Of a stretch of 64,000 nucleotides of DNA, positions 1 through 12,800 are shown one piece after another. Below the pieces are notes generated by a model. It ran no database searches and was not told the origin of the DNA. It saw only the letters and a program-made list of their open reading frames with translations. Positions within the stretch are counted from its first letter, which is position 1. The number at the start of each line of letters is the position of its first letter. A program made the translations under genes and the position numbers. The stretch is from Halichondria panicea (lineage: Eukaryota > Porifera > Demospongiae > Suberitida > Halichondriidae): the NCBI RefSeq assembly GCF_963675165.1, contig NC_087380.1:5650071-5714070 (forward strand). The letters run 5' to 3'.

Positions 1-112
1 TCAAGTGTTTTTTCTGTCATTATGAAAAACAACCCAGTGGGCGTGGCAGAGGGTGGGCGACGATCCGTACCCATTGTTGTAAAGATTATCCCTTTACCGG
101 TGTAGAAGCGAT

Positions 113-240
113 TTGGGCCCCCCCTTATTTTGGGGCCCCCGGCCCTAAAACGCTAGCGATTTGGGGTGTTAAGGGGGGACCTATTGCGCTAGTGATATAG
201 GCCCCCCATAGTGATTTAGGGCCCCCCTCGAGATAGCAAC
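113..240. repeat. GC-rich palindromic repeat block (left)
   Basis: Runs of GGGCCCCC alternate with short AT-rich cores. The block contains CTAAAACGCTAGCGATTTGG, centred on the palindrome CGCTAGCG. The same string occurs in reverse complement in the block at 5458-5710, so the two blocks lie in opposite orientation around the decayed integrase gene. They could be the terminal inverted repeats of one large DNA transposon or two independent copies of a foldback repeat. I saw no clear target-site duplication. Confidence 0.55.
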
Positions 241-1047
241 GCAATGTTCTACCATGTAGTCTACCAGGAGAGAAAGGTGCCTCACATCGATGAGCAAGCT
301 GCCAGGTGCAACCTCTGAAGGTGGCTTTCAATTGATGACCACGGTTTCAGAGATGCACCCTGTATTTGTTATGGCTGGCCACTGCCATCAACCCCAACTA
401 AGTGCAACCATAGATCGTCGACGTCTTCTATAAACCACAGGTGGACTGGGGCAAAAGGCCGCCACCTTCTACAAAAGACTAGCAGACATGCTCGCCTGGA
501 AATAATGAACTCAGTAGTAATCAGTTGGCAAAGGTGCAAGCTATCCTTCGCTGCCGTCCGATCTTCAATTATGTGCATCCGTGGAACAAGATCATCACGG
601 AACAAGATCATCAAAATAATCATGGACCCCTACAGAACAAGATCATCAAATCATGGGCCCCTACGTGATGCTACATCACTCTTGCTACAAGAGGGCCTGA
701 TCCCTCAAATTTAATTAACTGTCACTATAAACTGAACCATTATATATGTACACGTATACATGCTTCTTCTTATTATTACTATTATACTACTCCTGGTTCT
801 ACACATATATCGGTGTGAGATGAGGCCAGCGTCGTACGTATTAGAAGTAATGGAGGTTTAGTCAAGAATCAATGGCAAAAACAATATACATTAGTAATGG
901 TCTATAACAAAACAATAATATTCAATGTCTATAATATATAGCTTGCTAGCTAGCTATTTAATAACAATTTAACAGTTTGGTGATACAGTTAACATGAATT
1001 AGATCTACATGTTATACACAGCCATCCTCTTGGCCTGACCTTGATGT
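241..1047. other. non-coding stretch, no gene recognised
   Basis: There is a short repeated motif (ACAAGATCATCA, three times between 586 and 650), then AT-rich sequence. I found no convincing exon, RNA gene or transposon end. It probably belongs to the same decayed element as its right neighbour, as 3' flank of the minus-strand gene. Confidence 0.4.
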
Positions 1048-1863
1048 TCATGCATTTAAAAAGTGAAACCACTTTTGGCATTCTGTACACTCGGTCATTC
1101 GGCTATCATATATATCTGGAAGACCACAAGTGCAGTACAGCTCGATGATTATCTGTTTGGGATCACATCTGTTGATTGCTGCCGAGTTTTTAGATTGAGG
1201 AAAAGTGCTGAATGTTTTAGCTTCAAAACAGTGCTGAATGTGTGAACGCATTTGTTGTGAGTCATACGTTACATCTTTCGTACTCTTTGCCTGTGCAGCA
1301 TTGTATGCATTTGCAATTCTGAAAACACCGCAGTCCATTTCTCCTTCTTGCTGCTGTACAGGCTCAATGTAAACTTTGAGTTTGTTGTTTACCGCAAATT
1401 GATTGCCGTATATTTGAGCTAGCTGTACTTGAAGACTTGAGGTTAATCCTCCAGTTGAACAGCTGTCATATCAGTATAGCCTCAGTTTTCCATTGGTGAG
1501 GCTGGAAACAACCCAGTGCTCTCTTTCCTCAACAAATAGTATCTGAACGGCTGCATATAATTATAGGCGATAATTATTATTATACACTATGTACATTACA
1601 GTAATATAATTAGTGATCCATCGAGATAACATTATATAAGCCTAACCCTTGCCTCTTACAACAGAGTCATGACATTGAATTGCTTTAAACTCTTTTTGAG
1701 TAAGTAATGTCGATTGAAGACCATGCAGATGAGGGAACTGATACCTCAGCACTTCATGGGCAGCATACATATGCTTGTCATATAGTTTTCCTCTCTTTAC
1801 AACTGCCCTATCCCTGTAACGTAGATCTAAGTCAGGTATCCAGAGACTCCCAGCATACCTGGT
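1048..1863 (-). pseudogene. Ulp1/C48-like protease remnant with truncated PHD finger
   Basis: Exon 1863 to about 1668 has DKHMYAAHEVLRYQFPHLHG, a pattern I associate with the N-terminal side of transposon-linked Ulp1-like domains. The next exon (about 1547 downward) has EREHWVVSS (candidate catalytic His), YDSC (candidate Asp) and EPVQQQEGEMDCGVF (catalytic Cys in DCG). It is followed by YCTCGLPDIYDSRMTECTEC and WFHF, the first half of a PHD zinc finger that ends at 1048 before its last ligands. An in-frame TGA sits between LRLY and YDSC. The segment therefore cannot make an active protease unless it is read through or spliced differently. Confidence 0.6.
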
Positions 1864-2879
1864 CTGAGCATGTACAATAATTATTATGTAGTTAATAGTA
1901 TATATCCACATATTAATTGATTAATGTCGGGACAATTATAATTATACATGCCATGCATGTGGCTGACAGAAGTTACCTTTTGACTCTTAGGTATACAGAC
2001 TGATTAGACTTTCGTCTCTTAGGTGGTGATGGACTGTCTAAGGGGACATCAATTGGTTGCAAATGAGTCACCACAGGTCCATGTGTAAGGCTCACGTCTG
2101 GTGTTGAGCAAAGTGGCATCTTTTGCTGCTCTTTGTCCATCACAGAACTTTGTGGCAAGTCTGGAATATACTTAGTGAGATGATAATTATACCCACACAC
2201 AGTTTTAGTATACACGCATGCATAATAGTTTTACCGTAATATACCTTGAGGGTGTTGTTTTCTCATATCGTACATCCATTGACATAGTTCATTGACTTGA
2301 CCACAAGTGCAGGTTAGGCATACTTTTTTGTCAGGAAAGTACCAGACTGGGGGTGTTGACGGATGTAGAAGTGTAACAGGCTGTTCATTTCTAAGTAGCT
2401 GATGTCAGTGTTTTCTGCTTTTTTGAAGTCGTCAAACTGATTGTGAAGGAGTGAATTGACGACCACGAAGTCAAACGCTTCAACTAAGTCTGGTTGATGG
2501 GTGTATGCTCTGTAAGCTAGCCACAGTGCCACATCAGTATCTTTGCTCAACATACTCGTACTTGTTTTGAAAGAGGTACGATAACTGCAATGGAGAATTT
2601 TCAGTAATCTATATATATACTATCAAGTGTTAAAAATGTACAATACAATACACTTAATATAGCAGTGAACTTACATCAAAATCATCATCCTCCTCACTTC
2701 TGTACAGATGTGTAGAAGCTCCTGTTCTGTATATACAGTCTCAAAAGGCTTGGATCAAACAGACATTCCATCAGAATAGGATCATCAAACCCACTGGAAA
2801 CGTATTCTGAAGAGAGGCCAGGCGTATTATCCAGGAGTGTGGGTCCATTGGGATCCTCCAATTGGTCATTGAGCCTGTC

Positions 2880-3060
2880 CGGTGAAGTAGGGACATTGGG
2901 ATCATCCAATGTGGTGGGGCCATTTTGATATTCTGGTGGGGTGGGACCATCGGATTTCTCCGGTGGGGTGGGGCCATTTGGATCTTCTGGTGGGGTGGGG
3001 CCATTGGATTTCTCTGGTTGGGTAGAGCCATTGGATTTATCCGGTGGAGTTTGGCCACTG
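2880..3060 (-). repeat. 27-bp tandem repeat coding for NGPTPPE-type units
   Basis: On the minus strand this encodes about six imperfect copies of a 9-residue unit such as GPTPPEDPN or GPTPPEKSD. The plus strand reads GGTGGGGTGGGGCCATT repeatedly. The repeat sits between the integrase and protease parts of the decayed element and is probably a flexible linker. The same DNA is open in other frames, which gives misleading short reading frames on both strands. Confidence 0.7.
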
Positions 3061-3764
3061 AGAGCTACATTAGGGATCGAATCTCATGCGCATGCAGGCT
3101 ACATGCATGTATATATGTGCAGTATCAAATTGCCGCCTGTGCTGGTAGCTAAATAAATACCTTTTTGTTCAACCAATGAAGAAGGATCCATATAAACCTG
3201 TATTATATATGCATGTGTTATTTATCACAATTATGGTATATATATATATAGTTATAGGATTAGCTATATATACATTCATATTTACCTTGAGACGTTTGAT
3301 GTTACATTTCTTTTTTAACACCTTCCCATCCAAGTCCTTAAGGGTATAGACACCCTTTCCATCTGAGGTCTTAATAATGTATGGTCCACTATACTTGTTT
3401 TCGAGCTTTCCACCTTTCCTCTCAACCAAAACCTTGATTCCAAGTTGCAGTTCCTAAATATAAAATGTATTTAATCAAACTGCACAGTTTGAAACAAACC
3501 CAGCTCATATATGCTTCATACATCTAGCATTCGCACACATGAATGTGCAAGTGTATATACTTGCATGCAGCCTGTATAAATATATAGGGCTGTATAATTA
3601 TATACCTCCGGTGAATGCCGTTTATCATAGCACTCCTTTTGCTTTTTTTGAGATTTTTTTATGTTTTCACCAGCTATGCTCTTTATATCTTCTTGCCTCT
3701 TGAGCATTTTCTCAATAAAAGCATCTGCAGTTGTCTCTGTATCTATATCTTCACTGGTCACAAC

Positions 3765-4655
3765 AGTGTCTATTTCGTTTTGCTCTATACATCTGCTTCT
3801 ATAGGCAGCCGAGCTTCACGACGAAACATCTTGAAGAATGCATGGCAAATAGCCGGTTGATCGGTGTTTCGACACTCGGTATGCAAACAGAATAGTTTCT
3901 AGCTTTGTATCCCAATCATTGTGTGCTTCATTCACTAACTTGCTGAGAGAACGACAGATTGTCTGATTGAATCGCTCCGTGAGGCCATTAGTCTGAAAAT
4001 TCAGTGATTAGCCATAATAATTATACCATAATTATAATAGTTGCATGTATTCACTCCTTTTTGCACTAGGTAAAAGTAAAAACGTTCACTCCTTTAAATA
4101 AGTTCAAACTTCCTTTCTGGGGTGATGTGAAAGTATATCTATATATGCCATAATTTATTATAATTATGTGCATGCATGCTTCTTACTTGAGGATGATAGG
4201 CGGAAGTGATTCTATGCTGTGTGTTTGTTCTTTTAAAGAGTGCCTCAGTAACTTTATTGACAAATTCTCTTCCTTGGTCACTGAGGATAACAGTAGGGCA
4301 GCCGTATGTGCAAAATACCTGCGTTACAGTAAATAATTATAACTAAGGGCCATTGCATGCATGTATACATGTATGCACAGCACATAATTTATATAATTAT
4401 ACCGAGTATAAGACGTTGGCTACTGACAATTAATGCAGTTTTGTCTTCTAGAGCAGCAGCTACAGCCCACTTTGTGTAGTAATCTGTAATTGTCATCAAG
4501 AACTTGTTTCCTGCTGGAGTTACAGGCAGAGGACCCACTAAATCCATTCCAACCTGATACCAGGCTTCTTCTTTAACAGGAATGGGATGAAGTGTTGCAT
4601 TAGTTTTATGCAACTTATGGTTTTGGCACTGGCAGTGGTCACATGAAGCAATCTG
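3765..4655 (-). pseudogene. DDE integrase core of the decayed element
   Basis: Three exons carry the catalytic-domain signatures. Exon 4655-4430 has GMDLVGPLP (first Asp) and TDYYTKWAVAAAL. Exon 4320-4195 has VILSDQGREF (second Asp) and ends at SAYHPQ. Exon 3993-3765 starts with TNGLTERFNQT (catalytic Glu) and continues to ILFAYRVSKH. All three catalytic acidic residues are visible. The reading frame is broken in the third exon, where KHRSTG continues one base out of frame into FFKMFRREARLP. Chromosomal integrases of this type insert element DNA in the nucleus. Confidence 0.7.
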
Positions 4656-5180
4656 CAAGAGAAATACCGTTCAATGTACCAAACACCTGCACTATAACAA
4701 GGTATATAAATTTGAAGCTTACGTAGGCACATGCTGTCTTGTACATGTTTGGCCAGTAGTATCGTTGAGTTAGCTGAGAAAGTGTTTTGTCTCTTTCTAT
4801 AGATGAGCTTGCCCATGGATGCTCTCAATGATCTTTCTTCTGTCTTCTTCACCTTCCACCCAACCTAGGAGTGTTCTTCTTATTTCCGCAGCTTGCCCCC
4901 GAACAGCAGGAAATACTTCGCTCTTTTGCGGAGGCCACGCTTCTCCTTTTTGTCAGTGTCTGGTGGATACATGACTGATTGTAGGTAAGTAGTGATGGCA
5001 GCATATGGGTACGTCTCAGTTTCTTGCTCTTCCATTTGCAACTTAGAGGAGCCAATTTGCACTTTGGAGTCCATTTTCACTGACTTCGGAATTGTGGGAG
5101 CAATGTAGACTATGCAGTAACTAAAATACTAGCCAAACTGTACATGCATTGTCTTTATATTCATTGACAACTAACTGTGT

Positions 5181-5248
5181 GCAAGTCATGGTTACCAAGC
5201 TCTACTATACACTAGTCAGCAAGAGAGCTTGGTCACCATGACTTTTGC
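5181..5248. repeat. short hairpin
   Basis: The left arm GCAAGTCATGGTTACC (extended to AAGCTCT) at 5181-5203 pairs with AGAGCTTGGTCACCATGAC (extended to TTTTGC) at 5224-5248, with a 20-bp loop. Part of the arm is repeated again near 5345 (GCAAGAGAGCTTGGTCCCAT). It may be a piece of a transposon end. It has no coding content. Confidence 0.5.
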
Positions 5249-5457
5249 GAATGGTATTAAGCACTATGTGGGAGACCTCAGACTCTACTTAGCATGATTG
5301 GGCGAGCCTGAGGGTGCTAGTGTGTAGTAAATCTGGACTATGCAGCAAGAGAGCTTGGTCCCATGGGTCAGATTTATAGAGTCAGCACTGTGGGATAGAG
5401 TCAGCAGGGAATTTTACTTGAGCGAATGGTCAGCACTTTGTGGTTGCCCATGCAGAT

Positions 5458-5710
5458 CTATAGGGGCCCCATATCTCTGGAGGGGCCTCAAAGCGCTAGT
5501 GAAATAGGGCCGTGGGGGGGGCCCAAATCGCTAGCGTTTTAGGGCCGGTGGCATAAAATGTTGGGCCCCCCATGTTTAGGCCCCCCCCGGGCCTAGAATT
5601 TTAAAATTTTGGGCCCCCTGGGCCTAGAATGTTAACAGTTTAGGCCCCCCAGGGGGTCCAAACTGTTAACATTCTAGGCCCCCCACTGTGAGATTAGGCC
5701 CCCCTCTTCT
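5458..5710. repeat. GC-rich palindromic repeat array (right)
   Basis: A chain of palindromic units with GGGCC arms and AT cores. It includes CCCAAATCGCTAGCGTTTTA (reverse complement of the left block), a unit with core GAATTTTAAAATTTTG, and a near-perfect hairpin with arms 5621-5650 and 5652-5680 (core ATGTTAACAG). Several palindromes differ only in the core, as if units were copied by hairpin-mediated events. Together with 113-240 this could mark the ends of the decayed element. Confidence 0.6.
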
Positions 5711-6013
5711 GCTATCCTTTTCTACACGATAGAACGAAGTCAAAGAGATATAATAATATGGTAAGGTTAGCTCTATTAGTTGACAAAGCATCAAAGAGAC
5801 TGCATGCATGCAAAGACTCTGTATCAAAGTAGCAAAAATGTTTGCATTATTATTCTATCATGGAATTCAAAGTGAAGGAAGATTTACCTTTCAAGTTACT
5901 CATGCTTTACCTATAAGAGTTAAATGCTTTGATGCAGCTCTGCAATGTTGGATCTGCCTGTAAGACAATCGATGTTGTTGCATAGCTATCGCCATATTTG
6001 CAACTTGGGAACG

Positions 6014-6125
6014 GGTGCCGGGCTCCGCCCAGCTAAGAATTAATGTCATCGTCCTTATTCTGTCCAACCACAAATTTGTCTCCTGTGAGGCCCTTATAGA
6101 GGACAGGTCACCACTCATCTCAGCA
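6014..6125 (-). pseudogene. relic of a receptor FN3 exon
   Basis: This stretch is closely similar to part of the third FN3 exon of receptor A (about 8195-8290), including the strings CATCGTCCTTATTCTGTCC and TCACCACTCATCTCAGCAGT. It has a six-base insertion (AGGACA) and no matching neighbours. It is a leftover of another duplicated receptor copy, cut off on the right by the foldback element. Confidence 0.75.
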
Positions 6126-6137
6126 GTGACTTGTACA

Positions 6138-6615
6138 GTGGCCGAGAATTTAGGGTCACCCGCCTCCGCCTACCGCTACAATGAACCCCGCTTGCTTTAA
6201 TCCTAAGCGCACGCAGATGTTTCCTGATGTCTGCGCGGTAGGAGACACACAACGCGCGGTTAAACAAAGGGCTGCCAACAAAGATCAGTCTGCACAAGGT
6301 CAAAGGTCAATCAATCATGTCCTGCAGTCTGCATCGATAGCCAAGAAATACCTTTCGTTAAATAGAATCCAGATATGATTTATTGACCTTTGACCTTGTG
6401 CAGACTGATCTCTTAAGATTTGTTGGCGGCTCTTTGTTTAACCGCGCGCGCTGTGTGTCTTTTACCGCACGTGGGCATTAGAAACAACCGCGCGCGCTTT
6501 ATGTGCCTACCGCGAGCGTTTATATTTAAGTGCGTGCGGTCAACAGAAACTCCGCGTGCACGCGGTCCCTTGTGGCAGTGTACGTAGGCAGAAGCGGGTG
6601 ACCCTTCTCAGCCAC
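6138..6615. mobile_element. 478-bp foldback / MITE-like element
   Basis: Long inverted arms (about 6138-6318 and 6375-6615) surround a short loop. Matching pieces include GTGGCCGAGA with TCTCAGCCAC at the tips, GGGTCACCCGC with GCGGGTGACCC, and AAGATCAGTCTGCACAAGGT with its complement near 6390. The arms are unusually rich in CGCG. The element has no coding capacity, so any movement would depend on a transposase supplied elsewhere. No clear target-site duplication was identified. Confidence 0.7.
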
Positions 6616-6863
6616 CGTAGACTTGGTCTCCCTGCTCATATAAGAGTAGAGATCCACGTACCTTGCCCTTCAACTTAAAAGGAAAACACAGGAAGACCAA
6701 TAACACAACAAATTCATGTTACGTAACTCATGTGGGCGTTATATAAACGTATATGCATATAATTATTATACACAGTAAATTTACTTAGAATGAAGTTAGC
6801 TACCATCATGCACGTTCTTCGTTTCCTAACAACATTAACACACACATATATACAGCTGCAAAA

Positions 6864-9800
6864 TTAACGTCTACCAGTCACACTATATGCAGCACACTCC
6901 GTAAACTCAAAATCTTTAGTATCATCGCTAACTACAGTCTCCATAGTAATGTAGTCATATTCTGCCGCAGGGGGTGGTGGTGCACTGGGGGAAATAGTTG
7001 GAAGCTCAACAACATCGTAAACATGTGGAGTAGAGGATGCTTGCTGAGTAGATTCATCTTGGAAAATGTCCAGAATTTCATATTCCCCTTCTTGTGTGTC
7101 TACATTACCTTCTGCTGCACTCATCTCAATTGCTGGCCTATGTAAATATACGCATTAAATTTTGCACATACAAACCATATTCTTTTTTGATGAGCAAAAT
7201 TTCAAACCTGTTTTTGGCAAGATGAAAGCTTCTTGTCCGTTTTATGCGGATCTTGATGTAGATCATGGCAATCAGAATTATGCAAAAAAAGAACAGAAAT
7301 ATCACTGCACCGATTGCCCCACCAACAGCAGCTACTGGAAACTGTGCTGACGTGGGAGATATGGGTGTGGGGTTCATGCATTCTGGATCAGCAATTGAAG
7401 TTAGAATAACTTGACAAGTACTATCCACAGGAATCAAGAGGAATTCAAAAGCCACGATTGCTCCATCAGCCAGCCAGTCTTCAATATAGTTTGCAATCTC
7501 AACCGCCGAAGCTGTTTGAGTTCCACTAACTTCAGCTCGGTATGTTACAGCATCTTCAGATTCCGCGAAGCAGCGAAACTTGGGATTCATAATATTAAGA
7601 ACAGAAAATCCACAGTGGCATCTTTCGTTGACGTTTGTAGAGAGGGTATTGTTTAAAGTGTTCAACTTTTGTTGAATATCCTCAGCCTAATAATTGAGTT
7701 TCTACATGTATATGCACGTATACAAGAATGACTCACCACCCATTGTTGACACCTGTTCACACCAACAAGTCGAAGCTGAATCAGCAATATTGAAGTGACT
7801 GCATAATTATTATAAAAGTATACAGAAGTTTAAGAAAATTAAAGTACTTACGAATTTCAGCCGTAGATTGGACATAGCCACTAGATGCAAAGTTTACATA
7901 CTGTCTGTTATCTGGATCAGTCTGTCTTACTGCTCTGCGTCCCATCTAAGGCAATTAAGACACCATGCACAATGAATAAACAAGAAAGGCCTTCATAACA
8001 ATAGCACAATCTTATACCTGGAACTCAAACTAAATTTGAGAAGGACCATCTACATTTTGCTAAATTATGTACGCAAAATATTTTTAAGCTTATATACCTG
8101 ATTTGAGCCAGATGCTGAGAATGCACGTACAAAGAAAGTGTATCTTGTAGCGAAACACAGCGGTCCATTGGTGTAACGATTAGGACGGTCATTCGGAGAA
8201 TTAACGTCATCGTCCTTATCCTGTCCAACCACAAACTTGTTTCCTGTGAGGCCGTTATAGAGGTCACCACTCATCTCAGCAGTAACATAAGCATACGGGA
8301 AAGAGGGTTTGCTATTGCAAGAAAGGTCAGCATAGGTTCCAAGATCTTGCTGGGGGAATTGAACCTGTGAGTCTGGGTTTAGATCGCTTATTGCTGTTCC
8401 TTCAGGAAGGAAGACCACAATAACTTGATAGTGAGTTATGACAACACTGTCTTCTGAGAATGAGGCAACACCAATGGTGACTGTTTGTGGGTCGCTGTTA
8501 ATGACCTCCTCTTCAGAAACTGACGACGGCTCAACAACAGCAGGAGGTGGGGAAGCTGGGGACAGAAGAAATAGCAGCTGAACAAATACTTAGGGAACGA
8601 ATTAATATTCTAGGGAGGTAAATATTAACAGAAAAAATGTGGAACTCTAAGCCAAAATACCAAACAGAATGTAAGTCACCATTCAGTGTGTTCACAGTCC
8701 TGGTATTTGGCATTCCATTGCCAGCTTCGTTGACTGGAAACACTGACACTGTGTACTGAGTGTTAGGGAAGAGGTCAATTAGAGTTTTTCCAAAATTGTT
8801 ATTGGCCGGAGAATAAACGTCTCCTAAAGATAATAGCATGGTACTTGTGTGACTGAAGCTTGGAGCGTAGTCTCGAGTCCCGACAAATGAAACCTGGAGA
8901 AGTGGACGTCAGGGTTGTCATTCAACACACACTAACATACCTCATACTGAGTGATGACTCCATTTGGCATGTCTGGTCCTGTCCAGGTCAGTGTGATAGT
9001 TGTCTCAGTGGGCTCAGCTGTCAATCCAGTAGACGGGGAAGAGGCTGTTGAGAGAGCACATACTTATAATAGTATATGTTTACAGGTCCGACGAGAAAAA
9101 AGTCATTCAAACAAGTAAGTAATTGTATGGGCAGGATGTTATGGATATATAAAGGTAAATTAGATGTGTGTTACAAGAGTTACCTATGGTATACATTAAG
9201 TGCTGCCTTACCGTCCTGATCAGACGATACTATAGGAGATGGGTCACTCCGATTGCTACAGCCAATGTCATTGCAGGCGTCTACAGTGAAAGAGTAGTTG
9301 GTGTAGGGGAGAATCACCCCCTGCATTGATACATTGTACATGAGCTCCCCTGCAGAGCTCATCAGGTCACTAGGAATGAGGGTACTGATCAGAGTGAAAC
9401 TGTCCGAGACATCCACAGAGCGTATGTACAAAGAGAAATTGGTCACTGGTCTGTTGCCGTCAAAAGAGAGTGTCCAACTAAGAACCACCCAGCGAGTACC
9501 AACATCACGAGTGTTTACATTAGCAGGGGAGTCCGGATGTTCTGTAAAAGAAAAAACAGCCTAGTCTTTCCACGCTCAAATGCACTATTGCAACGTGTAT
9601 GATAGCGTCGATCGGACACACTCAGTCACTCTCTCAGTGATTGTTTACACGTTGCTTAGCAGAGCACTCAGCACTCTCGTTAGTAAACAAAGCACTTACC
9701 TAAGATAAATAGTGGTATATTGTTGGACACGTCACTCAAGGTGATTGTCTCAGGAAGCATGTTTGTTCCAGTGCATGTGTAGTCGCCAGTGTCACCCCTC

Positions 9801-12800
9801 ACCGTCTTTTTAAACGACAGCAACCCGACAACTCCAAGCTCTCCCAACTGACGTACTTGATCCACAGTGACATCAGTGTACATCATGAGCAGGCCCATTA
9901 TACTGCCACTGCCTGTGTACCCACTGCTCTCAAACTCAGCACTATTGTTCGTGTCCATGGACACTGCGGCAAATTTGATAACGTCCAGTCTTGCTGAGAG
10001 TGAGGAATCACTGTAAATGTTGACTATTTCCCCGTCCTTCCTCCAGGAGATGGACGGAATGGGGAAGCCAGTGACCAGACACACAAGAACAGCAGGTACA
10101 CCCAGTCGTACTTCAGCCAGAGCAAATATGTCGACAATCACAGGGGTCACTACATGTGCACAACAAAGCAAGAACAATGTAGATACATGCAAGTATATAT
10201 ACACAATTATACAAGTACAAACAATTCTTGCAAAATTTGGACTGTATATTGCTGAGTAGGAAAGCCCGTGTTAGCACATTTATATGTAGTTGACAATTGA
10301 CAGAATATAATTATGTCGCACTGGCTATATGTTCATTACTTAGTGGACAAGATTTTGCATAATCAGAAGCCATGCAGTATAGTTACACTAACCATGAACA
10401 GTAAGGTTTGCAGAAGCAGTATCAGTTCCAATGGTATTAGCAGCCGAGCAGGTGTACACTCCTCTGTCCTCATAGGTCACATTCGTTACTGTCAGCTCTC
10501 CGAATCTACTTTCATTACGATCACCTACAATGGTGTACTTAATGTTGCTGACAATGTCCGTCACCGTTTCGTTGAAATCAGTGAACGTCCACGAGACAGT
10601 ATGATCAGGAGATGCCAGAGCATCACAAGAGAACACAGCATTGGATCCATTGTTAATTATGAACTGATCCATTGGAGGATTGATTATCACTGGTGGTCCT
10701 ATAATTATTAGGGCAAATAGAAACAATAAATTATTTGCGAATATAGGTAATAATTATACAGGCTTACCATTCACAACAATATCAATGTATGAGTTGTCAC
10801 TCCCAGCTTCATTAGTGGCTTGCAGAAAGTATCGTCCTGCATCAGTTTCCTCACCAGTCATACGAGCTTGAACAATATTGTCAATGGTCAGGCTGAGACG
10901 ATCACTGGAGAAGGTGAGGGTAGACTTTGATGTACGACTGGGGAGACTTGTAATCTCTTGAAACTCAGAACCACTAGCAGACAATGACAAGGCAAAATCA
11001 GCCGAGTAGTACCAGCGAATGTTAGACACTATGACAACAGGGGAGGCGTTCTCAATAATGAAGCTGAGAGTAGCTGATTCTGACTCATTAGCTATTATCC
11101 TCTGATTAACAGGCAAGGAAATCACATCAGATGGAACTGTAGTGGGATACAACACCGTTTAATCTAATTATGTAATTAGTATACTATACCTTGAACAAAG
11201 AGAGTAACGTCTTGTTGATTTCTTCCGTCCTCCATTACACCATTGTTAATCAGAGTATTACTGGCCACACAGGAGTATGTGTCTGAATCACCACCAATTG
11301 TGTCAATGATAGTGATCATACTTATCACAGTGCTAATCTGCCCTAGTGACCCATCCATCATCGTGTTATTCAGTTCCACTCGTGAGTTAATGCCCATTCC
11401 AGTTCCATTGAGGAGAAGGTCACCTCGATACCACTGCACCAATGGAGTGGGTAGTCCAGTGGCTGTGCAGACAAAGGTCACTGAGTTAGTCTGGTTGACC
11501 ACCAGCATATCTTCAGGCTCCAAGGAGGTGATCATTGGACGAACTGCAATTAAGGAGTACAGGGCACTTTTCAATCACCCTGCTTATAGCAAAAGAATAT
11601 ACATGTACTTGCAAAGAAATCTTGGGCGAAATGTTGAATCACACACACATAACTATATCCTGATTAAGTAGATATCCGTTAACTCACCGTGTACAGAAAG
11701 ACTTGCAGTTGCGCTGACCATCCCCACCACATTAATAGCTGTACACCTGTACTCTTCGAAATCAGACACATTCGTAGACAGTACTGTAAGAGTGCTCGTC
11801 AAATTTCTGTCACCATCCAGTGCAATAATCTCATAATCAGCATTATCCATGACACGAGAGGTGGAGTTTGAGACTGGGTCGTAATAGTCCCAGTTAACGG
11901 CTGGTATGGGAAGAGCACTGGCCTGACAAACAAACACAGCAGTGTTGCCCTCAATGACTGTGACACCCACTGGGCTTTGAGTGATAGTTGGAGACACTGC
12001 ATTTGATTGAAGGTATACATGTATGTACAGTGTATAATTATACAGTGTATATTCATAATAGTAGTATATTGATTGATGAACAACATAACAGCAATTTAGA
12101 AACCACAGTAAAGAATTATACACATTCAAGTGAAGAGCACTTAAATATGACATTACCTTGTACAATAAGTTCAAATGATTCCTGGTCCATTCCATACTCA
12201 TTATTCGCCACACACATGTACACTCCGGAGTCAGAGTCCATTGTTCTGTTAATCATGGCAGTTCTTGTGACTTGGTAGACAGTTTCTCCATCCTGGATTC
12301 TTGTTTCTTCAACAGGTGAAGAGCTCTCCCTAACGTCAACTCTAGCCGTGATGACACCAAAGTCAAAGTCTATCTCAGGAGCAGGGATACCAGTGGCTGT
12401 ACACTCGAAAATAATAGAGTCCGTCTCATTCACAGTGTAGTTTGTTAGTTCAACTTCAGGATAGACAATAGTTACCACTGGCAACACTGTGACAGAATAA
12501 AACAACATGTAATTGACAATCAGTTTGAATTTTAGTGTGCAGGTAACAGAAAATGACTCACCATTGACTGTTAGGGTTGCATTACGCATGTCACTGTCCA
12601 CATCATTCTCAGCAATACAGCGATACACATTACTGTCAGAGGGGAGGACATCGTTTATAGTCAAGTTACTAATTAGCTCTCTTTCTCCCATCTCAGTCTC
12701 AGTCACAATAACTCTTGGATCAGACACATTCACAGCCAGGAGTGAGTCGTTGGTGTCATCCCTGTACCACGTGATGCTAGGACGTGGCCGGCCAGTGGCT

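Larger units (their letters stand above)
1048..5090 (-). pseudogene. decayed multi-exon integrase / Ulp1-like protease / PHD gene (mobile element)
   Basis: A minus-strand gene in many small exons. The order is: N-terminal integrase-associated region (about 5080-4880), HHCC-like zinc-binding piece (about 4830-4720), DDE integrase core (exons about 4655-4430, 4320-4195, 3993-3765), C-terminal basic exon (about 3452-3290), proline-rich repeat (about 3060-2880), a cysteine-containing exon (2553-2250), and Ulp1-like and PHD exons (1863-1048). This combination is known from intron-containing, Ginger- or KRBA2-like integrase elements of invertebrates and fish. The copy looks dead. The frame shifts after GGKLRK (near 4885), again before ERDKTLSQL (near 4795), inside the third core exon (near 3860) and at an A-run near 2330. 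The protease exon has an in-frame TGA near 1480. Exon limits are approximate. The family assignment is from memory of motif style, not from a search. Confidence 0.65.

Noticed and set aside
2880..3060. CRISPR-like array
   Set aside because: The units are directly adjacent, with no spacers, and are coding; the genome is eukaryotic.
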